64,000 nucleotides of DNA, from assembly GCF_900109205.1 (NCBI RefSeq), contig NZ_FNZB01000001.1, forward strand, positions 1,116,001 through 1,180,000. Direction: 5' to 3'. Shown here piece after piece: positions 35,978 to 45,477 of the stretch; position 1 is the stretch's first letter; each line of letters begins with the position of its first letter. Origin of the DNA: Sphingomonas sp. OV641. GTDB taxonomy: Bacteria; Pseudomonadota; Alphaproteobacteria; Sphingomonadales; Sphingomonadaceae. The notes under the pieces are model-generated. The model made no database searches. It was not told the DNA's origin and was given only the letters and a program-made list of their open reading frames with translations. The position numbers and the translations under genes are program-made.

Positions 35978-36978
35978 GCCGCCATTGCGAGCAGCGCATC
36001 GCGCTTGGCGATCAGTGCCGCGAAATCGCCCTCCTCCTTTTTCACGCTGCCCATGGCGGCGTCGAGGCGCTCGCGTGCACGTGGCGCGATGTCGCTCAGC
36101 CGGTCTGCGATGGCGATCATCTCGTCCATTCTCGCCCAGCAATCCAGCACCACGTCACAGCCGGCGGCAATCGCACCCGCCGCCTTGTCCGCCGGTGTTC
36201 CGGACAGCGCCTTCATGTCGATGTCGTCGGTCATCAGCAAACCATCGAAGCCGATGCGGCCACGGATCACCTCTTCAATGATCGTCGGCGACATGGTGGC
36301 GGGCGCCTTCCGATCCCAAGCCTCGAAAACGATATGGCTCGTCATCCCCATGGACGCATGGGCAAGCGCTCGGAACGGCGCGAGATCATCCTCAAGCTCC
36401 GCCTCGCTCGCGGTGACGGTGGGCAGGAGATGGTGCGAATCGACCAGCGCGCGGCCGTGACCCGGCATGTGCTTTACGACACCTACGACGCCCGCCGCGG
36501 CCAGGCCCTCCAGCGTTGCCCTCCCCAAGGCGCCGACGCGCATTGGCTCACTGCCAAACGCCCGGATGCTGATCGCCTCGGTCGTCTCCGGCCGGATCAC
36601 GTCAAGGATCGGGTGACAATCGACCGTGATGCCCACTTCCGCCAGCATCATGCCAAGCGCGGTGGCGTTCGCCCTTGCCGCTTCGATCGCGGACATCGGC
36701 GCGACGTCGTACAAACGGTCGAAATCTGGGCCTGCGGGGAACGCCGGCCACTCGGGCGGGGCGAGCCGCGCGACCCGTCCGCCCTCCTGATCGATCAGGA
36801 TGGCCACGTCGTCACGGCCTTCGAGCTCGCGAAGCGAGTCCGTCAAGGCGAGCAGCTGCTGGCGATCGACGCAATTGCGCTTGAACAGGATATAGCCGGC
36901 AGGACGCGCCTCTGCGAAAAACGCCCGCTCGTCGGCGGTGAGGATCGGGCCGGAAAGACCAAAGATCACGGGTTTCAT
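35974..36978 (-). CDS. nagZ: Beta-N-acetylhexosaminidase NagZ
   Basis: 334 residues, the usual length of family GH3 NagZ. It removes N-acetylglucosamine from muropeptides during cytoplasmic peptidoglycan recycling. The active-site loop KHMPGHGRALVDSHHLLP supplies the catalytic histidine, and FDGLLMTDDIDMKAL holds the nucleophilic Asp. ILIDQEGGRVARL is a further family marker. It is 122 bases after the SPOR gene and coupled to scpA by a 4-base overlap. Confidence 0.96.
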   Translation of the reverse strand: MKPVIFGLSGPILTADERAFFAEARPAGYILFKRNCVDRQQLLALTDSLRELEGRDDVAILIDQEGGRVARLAPPEWPAFPAGPDFDRLYDVAPMSAIEAARANATALGMMLAEVGITVDCHPILDVIRPETTEAISIRAFGSEPMRVGALGRATLEGLAAAGVVGVVKHMPGHGRALVDSHHLLPTVTASEAELEDDLAPFRALAHASMGMTSHIVFEAWDRKAPATMSPTIIEEVIRGRIGFDGLLMTDDIDMKALSGTPADKAAGAIAAGCDVVLDCWARMDEMIAIADRLSDIAPRARERLDAAMGSVKKEEGDFAALIAKRDALLAMAA

Positions 36979-37025
36979 TCCGCGGTGTTAGCGAAAGCGC
37001 AGCGGCTTTTCACCCTGCCCGATGC

Positions 37026-37080
37026 CCAAAGCCGCAGCAAAATGCCGGCCGGCCGCACGCCGGCCATGGTTGGCCGGCGC
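37026..37080 (-). terminator. Hairpin cluster between the SPOR gene and nagZ
   Basis: On the minus strand GGCCGGC pairs with GCCGGCC (7 pairs, 5-base loop) followed by GGCATTTTGC, with a second inverted repeat beside it. It may partly terminate transcription before nagZ, or simply separate the two genes. Confidence 0.5.
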
Positions 37081-37100
37081 GGGAAAGCCGTAGCGCGCGC

Positions 37101-37826
37101 TCAGCTCGTCACGAAGCACTTCTCGCCGGCCACGGTCAGCCGCCCGCAAAGATCCGAAGCGGCATCGGCGCTGCCGGCATTCACCTTGAGACGGTAAACC
37201 TTGCGGCCATTCACCTCGGCGGACTGGACGGTCTTGCCCAGCGTTGCGACATAGGAGAACCTCTTGGCGACGGCGCTCCATGCGGCGTTTGCCGCAGCCT
37301 CGCTGGGGAAGGCGCCAAGCTGAACCAGCGACCCACCGGATGCCTCGCCCGGTACTGCCCTTTTCGGGGCAGACATGGGCGCGGTCGCGGTGAGACGACC
37401 GCCGGAGCCTGGCACTTCCGCCACGGTGCGCGCGCTACCGCCGGTCACGGGAGCAGCGGCACCGCTCGCCCGGCGCCCGTCAATCGGCGTTTCGGGCACG
37501 GCTTTCAGGTCGATCGCGGCCGCCGCAGTTGAACCGGCGCTTGCCGCGATCGCGGAATCGCCCTCGCCTTCGACCTGAAGCCCACCCGGATCGTCCGGCC
37601 GCACCTTGTAATCCCCTGCGGGCGCGGCGATCAGCTCGCCCTGGCCGTCAGGCGTGCGCTGCTGAAAGTTCAGCACGGCAAAAACGATCGCGGCAAGCAG
37701 GACAAGCCCGACAACCACCAGAACGACCACACGGAAGATACCCGGCCCTTCCGGCTCGTCCGGTTCAACAGTTTCCAGCCACGGCAGCCGGTCTTCGTCC
37801 CGCAGGTCGATCTCGTCGCTCGCCAT
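37101..37826 (-). CDS. SPOR domain-containing protein
   Basis: 241 residues. One membrane segment (about 30-52, VVVLVVVGLVLLAAIVFAVLNF) anchors a low-complexity periplasmic linker and a C-terminal SPOR domain (about 160-241: GSLVQLGAFPSEAAANAAWSAVAKRF and VYRLKVNAGS). SPOR domains bind denuded glycan strands at the division site. It follows argS by three bases, so argS-SPOR may be one transcript; this order is conserved in alphaproteobacteria. Confidence 0.92.
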   Translation of the reverse strand: MASDEIDLRDEDRLPWLETVEPDEPEGPGIFRVVVLVVVGLVLLAAIVFAVLNFQQRTPDGQGELIAAPAGDYKVRPDDPGGLQVEGEGDSAIAASAGSTAAAAIDLKAVPETPIDGRRASGAAAPVTGGSARTVAEVPGSGGRLTATAPMSAPKRAVPGEASGGSLVQLGAFPSEAAANAAWSAVAKRFSYVATLGKTVQSAEVNGRKVYRLKVNAGSADAASDLCGRLTVAGEKCFVTS

Positions 37827-37829
37827 GCC

Positions 37830-39554
37830 TTACATCTCCGAAACCGCCTCCACGCCCATGATGGAGAGGCCGTTGCGAATAATTTGCCCGACGCCTTCCG
37901 CCAAGAACAGACGCGCGGCGGTCAACTGGTGATCGTCCGGCAACAAGAAGCGCCGGTCCGGGCGGTCGTTGCCGACATTCCACAGGGCGTGGAATGCGGC
38001 TGCCAAGTCGTAGAGATAAAAGGCAATTCGGTGTGGCTCGCGCGCGGCCGCCGCGGTCTCCACCACGCGGGGGAACTGCGCGGCAAGCTGAACCAGCGCC
38101 AGTTCCTCCGTATCAAGGCGGGACAGGTCAATTGCCGTTGTTTCAATCCCGGCTTCCGCCGCGCGCCGGCGGAGCGAGGCGACGCGGGCGTGCGCATATT
38201 GCACGTAGAAAACAGGATTGTCCTTCGACGCCTCCACCACCTTGGCGAAGTCGAAGTCCATCTGCGCATCGGAACGCCGGGTCAGCATGGTGAAGCGCAC
38301 CACGTCCTTGCCGACTTCGCGCACAACATCGGCAAGCGTCACGAAATTGCCAGCGCGCTTCGACATCTTCACCGGCTCACCGCCGCGAAGCAGGCGTACC
38401 ATCTGGACGAGCTTCACGTCGAAGCGGGTCTTGCCTTCGGTAAGCGCCGCAACGGCTGCCTGGATGCGCTTCACCGTGCCGGCATGGTCCGCGCCCCAGA
38501 TGTCGATCAGTTCGTCTGCGCCCTGCGCCTTCTGAAAGTGATAAGCGAGGTCGGCGCCGAAATAGGTCCATTGACCATTCGACTTCTTGATCGGCCGATC
38601 CTGATCATCCCCGAAGTTGCTGGAACGGAACAACGGCAGCTCGACCGGCTCCCAGTCCTCCGGCGTTTCCCCCTTGGGCGCCTCCAGCGTGCCATCGTAT
38701 ACGAGATCGCGCGCGCGCAGCCATGCCTCGGCGGCCTCGGGCTTGCCTGCGGCCTGAAGCTCCGCTTCCGACGAGAACACGTCATGGTGGATGCCGAGCA
38801 AGGCAAGGTCGGCCTTGATCAGCGCCAGCATGGCGGCAACGGCACGCGTGCGGAACAGCGACAGCCACTTCAGCTCCGGAGCAGTGACGTAACGGTCGCC
38901 AAACTCCTGCGCCAGCGCCTCGCCGACCGGAACCAGGTAATCGCCGGGGTACAGGCCTTCCGGGATCGCACCCACGTTTTCGCCAAGCGCTTCACGATAG
39001 CGCAGGTGCGCCGAGCGGGCGAGAACGTCCACCTGACCGCCGGCGTCGTTCACATAATATTCGCGGATCACGCGATGGCCGGCAAACTCCAGCAAGGCGG
39101 CGAGCGCATCGCCCACCACCGCGCCGCGGCAATGCCCCATGTGCATCGGGCCGGTCGGGTTGGCGGAAACATATTCGATGTTGACGCTGGTCCCCGCGCC
39201 GCGCCGGGAGCGGCCATAGTCGCCGGCCGCTTCGATGATGGCGGACAGTTCGGCACGCCAGCTGTCATCGGTCAGGCGCAGGTTGATGAAGCCGGGCCCG
39301 GCGACGTCGACAGAAGCAACCTCGTCCCGCTGCTCAAGTTCGGCCGCAATCTTCTCCGCCAGCGCACGCGGGTTGGTCTTCGCTGCCTTCGCAAGCACCA
39401 TCGCTGCGTTCGTCGCAAGGTCGCCGTGCGAAGGATCGCGCGGAGGCTCCACGGTCACGGCACGCCGGTCGATGCCAGGCGTCAACACCCCGGCAGTTTC
39501 AAGGGCGTCCAGCGCCGCATCGATATGCGCGGCAAAGCGTGAGTAGAGCGTCAT
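37830..39554 (-). CDS. argS: Arginine-tRNA ligase
   Basis: 574 residues, class I synthetase. It starts [19 protein letters not shown] at 39554. [28 protein letters not shown] carries the HIGH-type motif (HMGH), [14 protein letters not shown] the KMSKS-type motif (KMSKR), and the C-terminus the DALR anticodon-binding domain ([18 protein letters not shown]). The frame is open further upstream but not conserved. It charges tRNA-Arg. Confidence 0.97.
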   Translation of the reverse strand: MTLYSRFAAHIDAALDALETAGVLTPGIDRRAVTVEPPRDPSHGDLATNAAMVLAKAAKTNPRALAEKIAAELEQRDEVASVDVAGPGFINLRLTDDSWRAELSAIIEAAGDYGRSRRGAGTSVNIEYVSANPTGPMHMGHCRGAVVGDALAALLEFAGHRVIREYYVNDAGGQVDVLARSAHLRYREALGENVGAIPEGLYPGDYLVPVGEALAQEFGDRYVTAPELKWLSLFRTRAVAAMLALIKADLALLGIHHDVFSSEAELQAAGKPEAAEAWLRARDLVYDGTLEAPKGETPEDWEPVELPLFRSSNFGDDQDRPIKKSNGQWTYFGADLAYHFQKAQGADELIDIWGADHAGTVKRIQAAVAALTEGKTRFDVKLVQMVRLLRGGEPVKMSKRAGNFVTLADVVREVGKDVVRFTMLTRRSDAQMDFDFAKVVEASKDNPVFYVQYAHARVASLRRRAAEAGIETTAIDLSRLDTEELALVQLAAQFPRVVETAAAAREPHRIAFYLYDLAAAFHALWNVGNDRPDRRFLLPDDHQLTAARLFLAEGVGQIIRNGLSIMGVEAVSEM

Positions 39555-39729
39555 GGCAACCAATCGTGTTCGTGAAGTCGCGCGCGATAGACCAAGCGGC
39601 AGCCATCGACAAATCTGATGGCGATTGCATTTCACGCAACCGTCAAAAAGCTTTTTGCGCTCGCAATGCCGCAGTGCAGCACATATTGTGCAGCTGCGAA
39701 CAGATTAGGTTTTTAACCGAGGATTTCCG

Positions 39730-40008
39730 ATGCGCAAGCTGATCACCACCGCCGCTCTCCTGACCGCTCTGGCACCGCTTGCTGCGCAGGCCGAGGCCGA
39801 GAAGACGTTCCAGCACGAGCGTGACACCTACGTTTACAAGACCAGCGAAGGCCGTGGCGGCTCGACCATCATCACCGGCCGTCGCGTCGGCGGTGACCGC
39901 TTCCGCCTCGTCCTGAACGGCGAGCGCGTGACCGGCAACGTCGGTGGCACCCCGGTCGCGTTCCGCGCACCGCAGGACGGCTCGGTGCAGGTGCTGACCG
40001 CCAACTAA
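39730..40008 (+). CDS. Small secreted protein of unknown function
   Basis: 92 residues. Signal peptide MRKLITTAALLTALAPLAAQAEA, then a basic, beta-rich-looking domain with repeated Val/Thr/Arg (DTYVYKTSEGRGGSTIITGRRVGGDRFRLVLNGERVTGNVG). It is probably exported to the periplasm or outer membrane. It follows a long 175-base upstream region and ends at a strong terminator, so it forms its own transcript. No family recognised; similar short proteins occur in related genomes. Confidence 0.85.
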   Translation: MRKLITTAALLTALAPLAAQAEAEKTFQHERDTYVYKTSEGRGGSTIITGRRVGGDRFRLVLNGERVTGNVGGTPVAFRAPQDGSVQVLTAN

Positions 40009-40036
40009 GTTCGAGACTTCCCTCTCGACATGCGTG

Positions 40037-40072
40037 AGCCGCCCGCGTTTGCTGAACGCGGGCGGCTTTTCG
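40037..40072 (+). terminator. Terminator after the small secreted protein gene
   Basis: AGCCGCCCGCGTTT pairs with AACGCGGGCGGCT across a short loop, followed by TTT. A strong rho-independent terminator. Confidence 0.9.
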
Positions 40073-40089
40073 TATGGCGGTCGGTGCGA

Positions 40090-41241
40090 TCAGGCGACCA
40101 GGCCTGCCATTGGCGCGCGTCGGCCGATCGCCGGGAAAAGCACCGCGCCTGTTCGCTCTGGGTCCAGGCCGAAATGGGCCGATATTGCGCCGGATATGAC
40201 ATCGTCGAGCCGCGTGGTCGGCCGAAGGTCACGTCCCTCGTATAACTGAGCGGCTGCAAGTCCGGGCCAGTCCGCCACCACTTTCCCGCCGCGAACGCCG
40301 CCGCCAAACAGCATCGCCGCCGTTCCGGTACCATGGTCCGTTCCCCCGGTTCCGTTCACCGCAACCGTACGGCCGAATTCGGTCGCGACCAGCACCAGTG
40401 TCTGCTGCCACAACGGCCCCAGGCCGCTTTGCAGCGCCGCCAGCATCGCATCGAGGTTTTTCAATCCGTTCGCCAGTCTTGCACGCTGCGCGCTGTGCGT
40501 ATCCCACCCCCCCGTCTCGATCATGGCGATGCGCGCCCCATCGCTGGGCGCCAGCAGTTGCGCCGCCAGGGCACCCGTGGCCGCCGCTTCCCGCCCGCTT
40601 CCTTCGGCCAGGTCGCCTGCCAGGCGCCGCGTGTCCATCGCCTCGCCCCACAGCGCATGAAGCTGCGCGTCGCCCTGATAAAGCATGGTGACCCGATGCA
40701 GCAGATCGTCCGAGGCATCGGGAAGAACGGAGGGAGCGTAGCTCGCCACTTCATGATTGCCGCGTAAAGCCGCGGGCACCGTTGCAGAAACGGCGATCGC
40801 TCGATTGCCGTCTTGCGGAAGCAGGCTGAGCAACCGGTTCATCCACCCGTCTCGAGTCTGGTACGCGGCCGCCCCGCCCGTCTCCAACACGTTCTGACCA
40901 TCGAAGTGGGACCGATCGCGATAAGGCGAGGCCACCGAATGGACGAACAAGGCTTGCCGCCTCTGAAAGAGCGCCGCCGCGGTCGACAAAGCCGGATGCA
41001 GGGTGAACATGCTGTCCAGCTTCACACCAGCAGTTGCATCTTCCAGATATTGATGGCGGACAGCGCCGTATGCGGGATCTCCCACCGGCATGACCATGCC
41101 GATGCCGTCCGCGGCTCCGCGCTGGATGATGAAGACAAAGCGCCGCTCCGTCGCGGCGCGTGCAAAGGCCATGGGAGAAACAGAACCGGCGGCCAGCGTG
41201 GCGAGCGTCGTACGGATCAGAAAGGAACGGCGATCAAGCAT
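40090..41241 (-). CDS. DUF1501 domain-containing protein
   Basis: 383 residues. The N-terminus MLDRRSFLIRTTLATLAAGS is a twin-arginine signal (DRRSFLIR), so it is probably exported folded by the Tat system encoded in this window. The DUF1501 core (about 35-370) is alkaline-phosphatase-like in fold, with FVHSVASPYRDRSHFDGQNVLE, GGWDTHSAQ and ATEFGRTVAVNGTGGTDHGTG. It is 3 bases after the DUF1800 gene; such pairs are common but their function is unknown. Confidence 0.92.
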   Translation of the reverse strand: MLDRRSFLIRTTLATLAAGSVSPMAFARAATERRFVFIIQRGAADGIGMVMPVGDPAYGAVRHQYLEDATAGVKLDSMFTLHPALSTAAALFQRRQALFVHSVASPYRDRSHFDGQNVLETGGAAAYQTRDGWMNRLLSLLPQDGNRAIAVSATVPAALRGNHEVASYAPSVLPDASDDLLHRVTMLYQGDAQLHALWGEAMDTRRLAGDLAEGSGREAAATGALAAQLLAPSDGARIAMIETGGWDTHSAQRARLANGLKNLDAMLAALQSGLGPLWQQTLVLVATEFGRTVAVNGTGGTDHGTGTAAMLFGGGVRGGKVVADWPGLAAAQLYEGRDLRPTTRLDDVISGAISAHFGLDPERTGAVLFPAIGRRAPMAGLVA

Positions 41242-41244
41242 CGC

Positions 41245-42687
41245 TTACCTCCGCATCATGTCGGGGGAGACGAGCAGCAGCGCGAGCGCTTGACCCGGAC
41301 TCTCCGCTCTTCTCAGCGCTTCCGAGGTTTGCTGAGTAACGGAGCCCGCAAACAGCTTAGCGGCCAGCTCGCTCGCATCCAGCACACCGGTCCGCTGGGC
41401 AAGCCGTTCTGCCGCCTCAACCCGGCGCATCAGCGCATCGGGGCCAGCCCAGGCGGCAGCAGTGTCGTCGAAGCCACTCGGCTGGCCCGGCTTCCACACC
41501 TTTTGACCAAGCTGATCCTGCAGACCCAAGCTTGCGCCCGAATCCACAACGCCGGATCCAAGTGCCCGCAAGGCGGCGACGGACCATTCCCACGGACTGC
41601 GAAACTTCACCGGCTCGGCAACCCAAGCTTCGGGCGAATCGATGATGGCGCGGTACACGGTTGGCAGATCGCCATCCGAGCGCAGGAAGGCTTGCTTGAG
41701 CCGCTCTATCATGGCCGCCGGCGGAGCATCACCGGCAAAATGTCGCGCCAGCTTTGTCGCGATATGGGCGGCGGTGGCCGGATTGCGGGCAAGATCGGCC
41801 AGAACCGCCTCGGCTTGCTCCTGCCCCTCTTGCGGATAGGCCCCGCCCATGATCGTGCGCGTACCGGGCTCGTGCAGTTCCGGCACGAAGGCAAAGCCGC
41901 CGGTCACCTCACGCACGCCCGTCCGCCGCCCGATGCCGGGGACCGTCCACCCGGTGAGCGCGCGCGCAAATTCGACCACATCGGCTTGGTTATAGCCTGT
42001 GCGAACGCCGAGAGTGTGAAGCTCAAGGATTTCACGAGCCAGATTCTCATTGAGCCCGCCTTGTCGCGCGGCGACACGCGGACGCTGACCAAAGCGGCTG
42101 CCCGGCCCGATGGAATCGGCCTGATCAAGATAGAGCAGCATGGCGGGATGTTGCTCCGCAGCTTTCAGCATCGCGCCGAACTTGCCCATCACATTCGGCC
42201 GAATAGCTTCGAACTCGAACGCGCCCGCCAGCGGAGATACTGAAATCTTGTCCGCAGACACCGCAAAGTGGTTGGACCAGAAATGCGCCAGGCGCTCAGC
42301 AAAGGGCGAGCTTGTCTCAAACGCTGCCTGGACCCGGGCCTCCACTGCGTCAGCATAATAGGATCGCAGCGTGCGACGCGTCTCCTTGCGCATGATGAGC
42401 GCCACTTCGCGCTCATCCACCATCGAGCCTGCGGCTGCCTCGATCTGGGCGTTATCCCCATCCGGTCTGTTCCTGCGCACGGCGCGAGCCTGAGCCTGAT
42501 AGTCTGCGAGATCGTTCAAGATCGTGTCGGTACGAGCCACATTACGCAGCGCCGGAGGGCTCGGCTCATATGTACGCATCTGGGCGACGAGCCAATCACG
42601 CGCCGATGCCCGAGCCGAATCAATGGCCGGATCATCAGCGCGACCACCCAGCCCGAAACGGTTCAGCGCGATCGAACGGTCATTCAC
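41245..42687 (-). CDS. DUF1800 domain-containing protein
   Basis: 480 residues. A DUF1800 helical protein: ALNRFGLGGR near the N-terminus, MRKETRRTLRSYY, LAHFWSNHFAV, NENLAREILELHTLG and QADVVEFARALTGW. The partner of the DUF1501 gene that follows it; the pair is widespread in bacteria. No obvious signal peptide, so the localisation is uncertain. Confidence 0.93.
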   Translation of the reverse strand: MNDRSIALNRFGLGGRADDPAIDSARASARDWLVAQMRTYEPSPPALRNVARTDTILNDLADYQAQARAVRRNRPDGDNAQIEAAAGSMVDEREVALIMRKETRRTLRSYYADAVEARVQAAFETSSPFAERLAHFWSNHFAVSADKISVSPLAGAFEFEAIRPNVMGKFGAMLKAAEQHPAMLLYLDQADSIGPGSRFGQRPRVAARQGGLNENLAREILELHTLGVRTGYNQADVVEFARALTGWTVPGIGRRTGVREVTGGFAFVPELHEPGTRTIMGGAYPQEGQEQAEAVLADLARNPATAAHIATKLARHFAGDAPPAAMIERLKQAFLRSDGDLPTVYRAIIDSPEAWVAEPVKFRSPWEWSVAALRALGSGVVDSGASLGLQDQLGQKVWKPGQPSGFDDTAAAWAGPDALMRRVEAAERLAQRTGVLDASELAAKLFAGSVTQQTSEALRRAESPGQALALLLVSPDMMRR

Positions 42688-42780
42688 ACCAGTCTCCTGC
42701 CAGGGAAGGCAGACTAGGACCCGCTACCTTTACTGCAGATGGACAAATGAAGCCGTTCGCCGAAACGGATGCATCTGCAA

Positions 42781-43557
42781 TCAACCAGCGCCGGCGCGAC
42801 TGGTTTCGCTGATCGGATGCTTCGGCTCGGGCGAGAGCGTGCGCGCCAGCGTCTCAAACCGGCCGCCATCAATGCGGATCTCGTTGAACGCAGGCGGGGA
42901 GGAACGAAGCCTTTTCGAAAGGGTCCCCGCCCCGATCATGCGCACGGTCCAGTCGCCGAACTCGACGGGCTTGTCGAACGGATCATGGACATGACCTGAA
43001 AGCACCGCATGGACACCCGCCTTGGCGAAGGCGGCGAGCGCCTTTTCACCATTGCGGGTCTTTGCGGTGCCCCGGGTGCCGCCTTCGATCAAAGGATGGT
43101 GTCCGGCAACGAAGATCAGATTGCCCTTCGGTGCCGCGTGCGCAAGCTCCAGCGCAGCATCCAGGGCGTCCGAACTGACATAACCCTTGGACCAGTTCAG
43201 GCGCCATTGCGCACGTGCCGTGGTCTTGAGCGGGATTACCGAAACGCCCGGTAGATCGAGCGTCTTCTCGATCAACCGTTCCGCGGCACCATATCGCTTG
43301 TAGGGGCTAAATAGACGTCGCAGCGGATCCCAATAATAGGGAATGTCGTGATTACCGACCTCGATCGTCACGGGCACATTCAGCGAGCGCAGCCATTTTC
43401 CGCCAGCGTCGAATTCGCTGGGCTTGGCCCGCATCGTGAGATCGCCCGTCATGATAACAGCGTCTGGAGCCTCATCGGCAACACAGCGCGCGAACCAATC
43501 CAGCGCCTTCGGGTCTTCCGCACCGAAGTGCACGTCGCTTACGTGAAACAGTTTCAT
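42781..43557 (-). CDS. Metallophosphoesterase family protein
   Basis: 258 residues with the calcineurin-like phosphoesterase motif order: LFHVSDVHFG (D-x-H), VIMTGDLTM, EVGNHDIPY, VAGHHPL and LSGHVHDPF. It binds two metals and hydrolyses an unknown phosphoester, possibly a cyclic nucleotide or lipid phosphate. I chose the ATG at 43557 (MKLFHVSDVH); an in-frame ATG two codons upstream at 43563 is also possible. Located in an opposite-context cluster of small genes. Confidence 0.92.
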   Translation of the reverse strand: MKLFHVSDVHFGAEDPKALDWFARCVADEAPDAVIMTGDLTMRAKPSEFDAGGKWLRSLNVPVTIEVGNHDIPYYWDPLRRLFSPYKRYGAAERLIEKTLDLPGVSVIPLKTTARAQWRLNWSKGYVSSDALDAALELAHAAPKGNLIFVAGHHPLIEGGTRGTAKTRNGEKALAAFAKAGVHAVLSGHVHDPFDKPVEFGDWTVRMIGAGTLSKRLRSSPPAFNEIRIDGGRFETLARTLSPEPKHPISETSRAGAG

Positions 43558-43620
43558 CGGCATGGCCAACGCGCTGCCCGCAATAAGGTTCGCGGGCAAG
43601 CGCTGCTCGGCTGCGTCAAC

Positions 43621-43875
43621 TCAGAGGCGTCGATGCTTCCCGCCGTAATGGGTCCCAATATAGCCGCCGATCCGCGCCATCTCATCAGCCGCGTTTCGGG
43701 CCGCCTCCGCTGCGCACGGAAACGGATCCCGTTCGGCCTGGCTCGCGCGCATGGCAACCCGCTCACAAAGGGTCTCAATATCGGCGCGGGTAAGCACATT
43801 CTTTTCGCGAAGCAGGCAAAGCAAGCTCTGCAAGATCACCAGTGATTCGTCGCCCGCGCGCTCTTTCGGCACCAT
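43621..43875 (-). CDS. Hypothetical protein
   Basis: 84 residues, predicted cytoplasmic and helical (SLVILQSLLCLLREKNVLTRADIETLCERVAMRAS), ending GGYIGTHYGGKHRRL. The ATG at 43875 has a GGAAGAGGAGAGAG ribosome-binding region. No known family seen. It is followed by the metallophosphoesterase gene 63 bases away. Confidence 0.72.
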   Translation of the reverse strand: MVPKERAGDESLVILQSLLCLLREKNVLTRADIETLCERVAMRASQAERDPFPCAAEAARNAADEMARIGGYIGTHYGGKHRRL

Positions 43876-43944
43876 CGGCTCTCTCCTCTTCCTAACTACG
43901 GAAGAGTATCCAAATCGTTCCGACTTGCAAGTGCCTGAACTTGA

Positions 43945-45477
43945 TCAGCGAATGCCGCCTCCGAGCGAGCGGTATAGTTCCACGAGGTTGCTTGCACGTG
44001 CCAACCGCGTATTCACCAGTTGCTGCTGTGCAGCGTAAGCGGTTCGCTGTGCATCCAGAGACACAAGGAAAGAATCGACTCCGGCGCGGTACCGTGCCTC
44101 GGACAAGCGAGCGGCAACGGTAGCAGCTTCTGCCCGGGCGGTCTGAGCCGAAACCTGCTCGTCGATTGTCCCGCGCTGCGCCAGCGCATCGGAAACCTCG
44201 CGGAACGCGGTTTGCACCGCACGTTCATACGTCGCCACCGCCACCTGCTGGGAGGCCTTGGCGTAGTCGAGATTGGCGGCGTTGCGGCCGCCATCGAACA
44301 ACGGCAGCCCAATGGCGGGAGCGGCATTGTACGTGAAGCTGCCGCCGGAGAAGAGGCCGGAGAGCGCCGTCGAGATGGTCCCGATGGTCGCCGTCAGCGA
44401 AATGCGCGGGAAGAACGCTGCACGCGCGGCGCCGATGTTTGCATTCTCGGCGATCAGCTGATGCTCTGCCTGAAGCACATCGGGCCGGCGCAACAGCACC
44501 TCGGAGGAAAGGTCACCCGGCAGCGCGTCCCGTGTCACAGGCGTGGCACCCAGAGCAGCGGGCAGCTGCTCGGCCGGCACGGTCGTGCCGACCAGCAGGT
44601 TAAGGGCATTCTGGTCTCGCGCCACCTGGGTCTGCAACGTCGCGATATCGTTGCGCGCGGCCTGATAGTTCGTCTCTGCCTGCCGCGCCTCCAGCTCGGA
44701 CGCGACGCCGATGCGGAACTGCGCACGCGTCAACTCCAGCGATTGCTCGAACGTCTTCAGCGTCTCGCGGCTGATGCGCAGCTGCTCCTGATCCGACGCC
44801 ATGGTCAGCCAGGCGGTGGCGATCTCCGCGATCAGGCTGATGCGAGTCGAACGCTGCGCTTCCTCCGATGCGAAATATTGTTCGAGCGCCGCACGCGACA
44901 GGTTGCGAACCCGGCCAAACAGATCGAGTTCGAACTGCGAGAAGCCGGCGTTGACCGAATAGAATTCAAGGTTGGACGAGGTACTCCCCACACCCGCTCC
45001 GGCACCAACGCCGGTGCCCCCGCCGGTGCCCCCGCCGGCTCCTGATCCCGTACCAGTACCGGTGCCGGAGCCAGTTCCGGTACCAACCCCGCCACCGGCG
45101 GTGCCGGCGGCGCCAAAGGCATTGTTGGTATAGGTGCCCGAGCCGGAGATGGTGGTCGAGGGCACCAGGTCCGCCCGCTGAACACGATATTGCGCCCGCG
45201 CCTGAAGCACATTGCCCGCGGCAATGCGCAGGTTGCGGTTGTTCGCAAGACCAGTCTCGATCACCTGCTGGAGCCGGGGATCAAGGAAGAAATCGCGCCA
45301 GCCGATCTGGGTGACGTCCGGCGCATCGGTCGCGGCGCTGGGGTAGATGCCGCCTTCCGGCAGCGCGGCCGGTGCCGCACCTACCGGACGGACGTATTTC
45401 GGTGCCAGGTTGCAGCCCGATAGCGCGGTGGCGACGGCCAGCGCCGCCAGAAGGGAACGGCCACTCATTCTACTCAT
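43945..45477 (-). CDS. RND efflux outer membrane channel (NodT/OprM type)
   Basis: 510 residues. A lipoprotein signal ([23 protein letters not shown], Cys at LSGC) precedes two OEP repeats (about 70-300 and 310-500), the coiled TolC-type tunnel. It contains a Gly/Thr/Val-rich insertion at about residues 117-162 that is not typical of the family. It overlaps the permease stop by 4 bases, completing an adaptor-permease-channel operon. Confidence 0.95.
   Translation of the reverse strand: MSRMSGRSLLAALAVATALSGCNLAPKYVRPVGAAPAALPEGGIYPSAATDAPDVTQIGWRDFFLDPRLQQVIETGLANNRNLRIAAGNVLQARAQYRVQRADLVPSTTISGSGTYTNNAFGAAGTAGGGVGTGTGSGTGTGTGSGAGGGTGGGTGVGAGAGVGSTSSNLEFYSVNAGFSQFELDLFGRVRNLSRAALEQYFASEEAQRSTRISLIAEIATAWLTMASDQEQLRISRETLKTFEQSLELTRAQFRIGVASELEARQAETNYQAARNDIATLQTQVARDQNALNLLVGTTVPAEQLPAALGATPVTRDALPGDLSSEVLLRRPDVLQAEHQLIAENANIGAARAAFFPRISLTATIGTISTALSGLFSGGSFTYNAAPAIGLPLFDGGRNAANLDYAKASQQVAVATYERAVQTAFREVSDALAQRGTIDEQVSAQTARAEAATVAARLSEARYRAGVDSFLVSLDAQRTAYAAQQQLVNTRLARASNLVELYRSLGGGIR
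44990..45125 (-). repeat. Gly-rich tandem repeat in the outer membrane channel gene
   Basis: Imperfect copies of a GGTACC/GGTGCC-type unit encode alternating Gly with Thr, Ser, Ala and Val. This matches a low-complexity loop in the channel protein. The repeats may be prone to slippage and thus length variation. Confidence 0.7.

Noticed and set aside
37884..39542. 552-residue plus-strand frame opposite argS
   Set aside because: Antisense shadow of argS with no motif, and no plausible ribosome-binding site.
43894..43921. Minus-strand GGAAC/GTT near the start of the 84-residue hypothetical gene
   Set aside because: The spacing is 20 bases, not 16-17, and the elements lie very close to the start codon.
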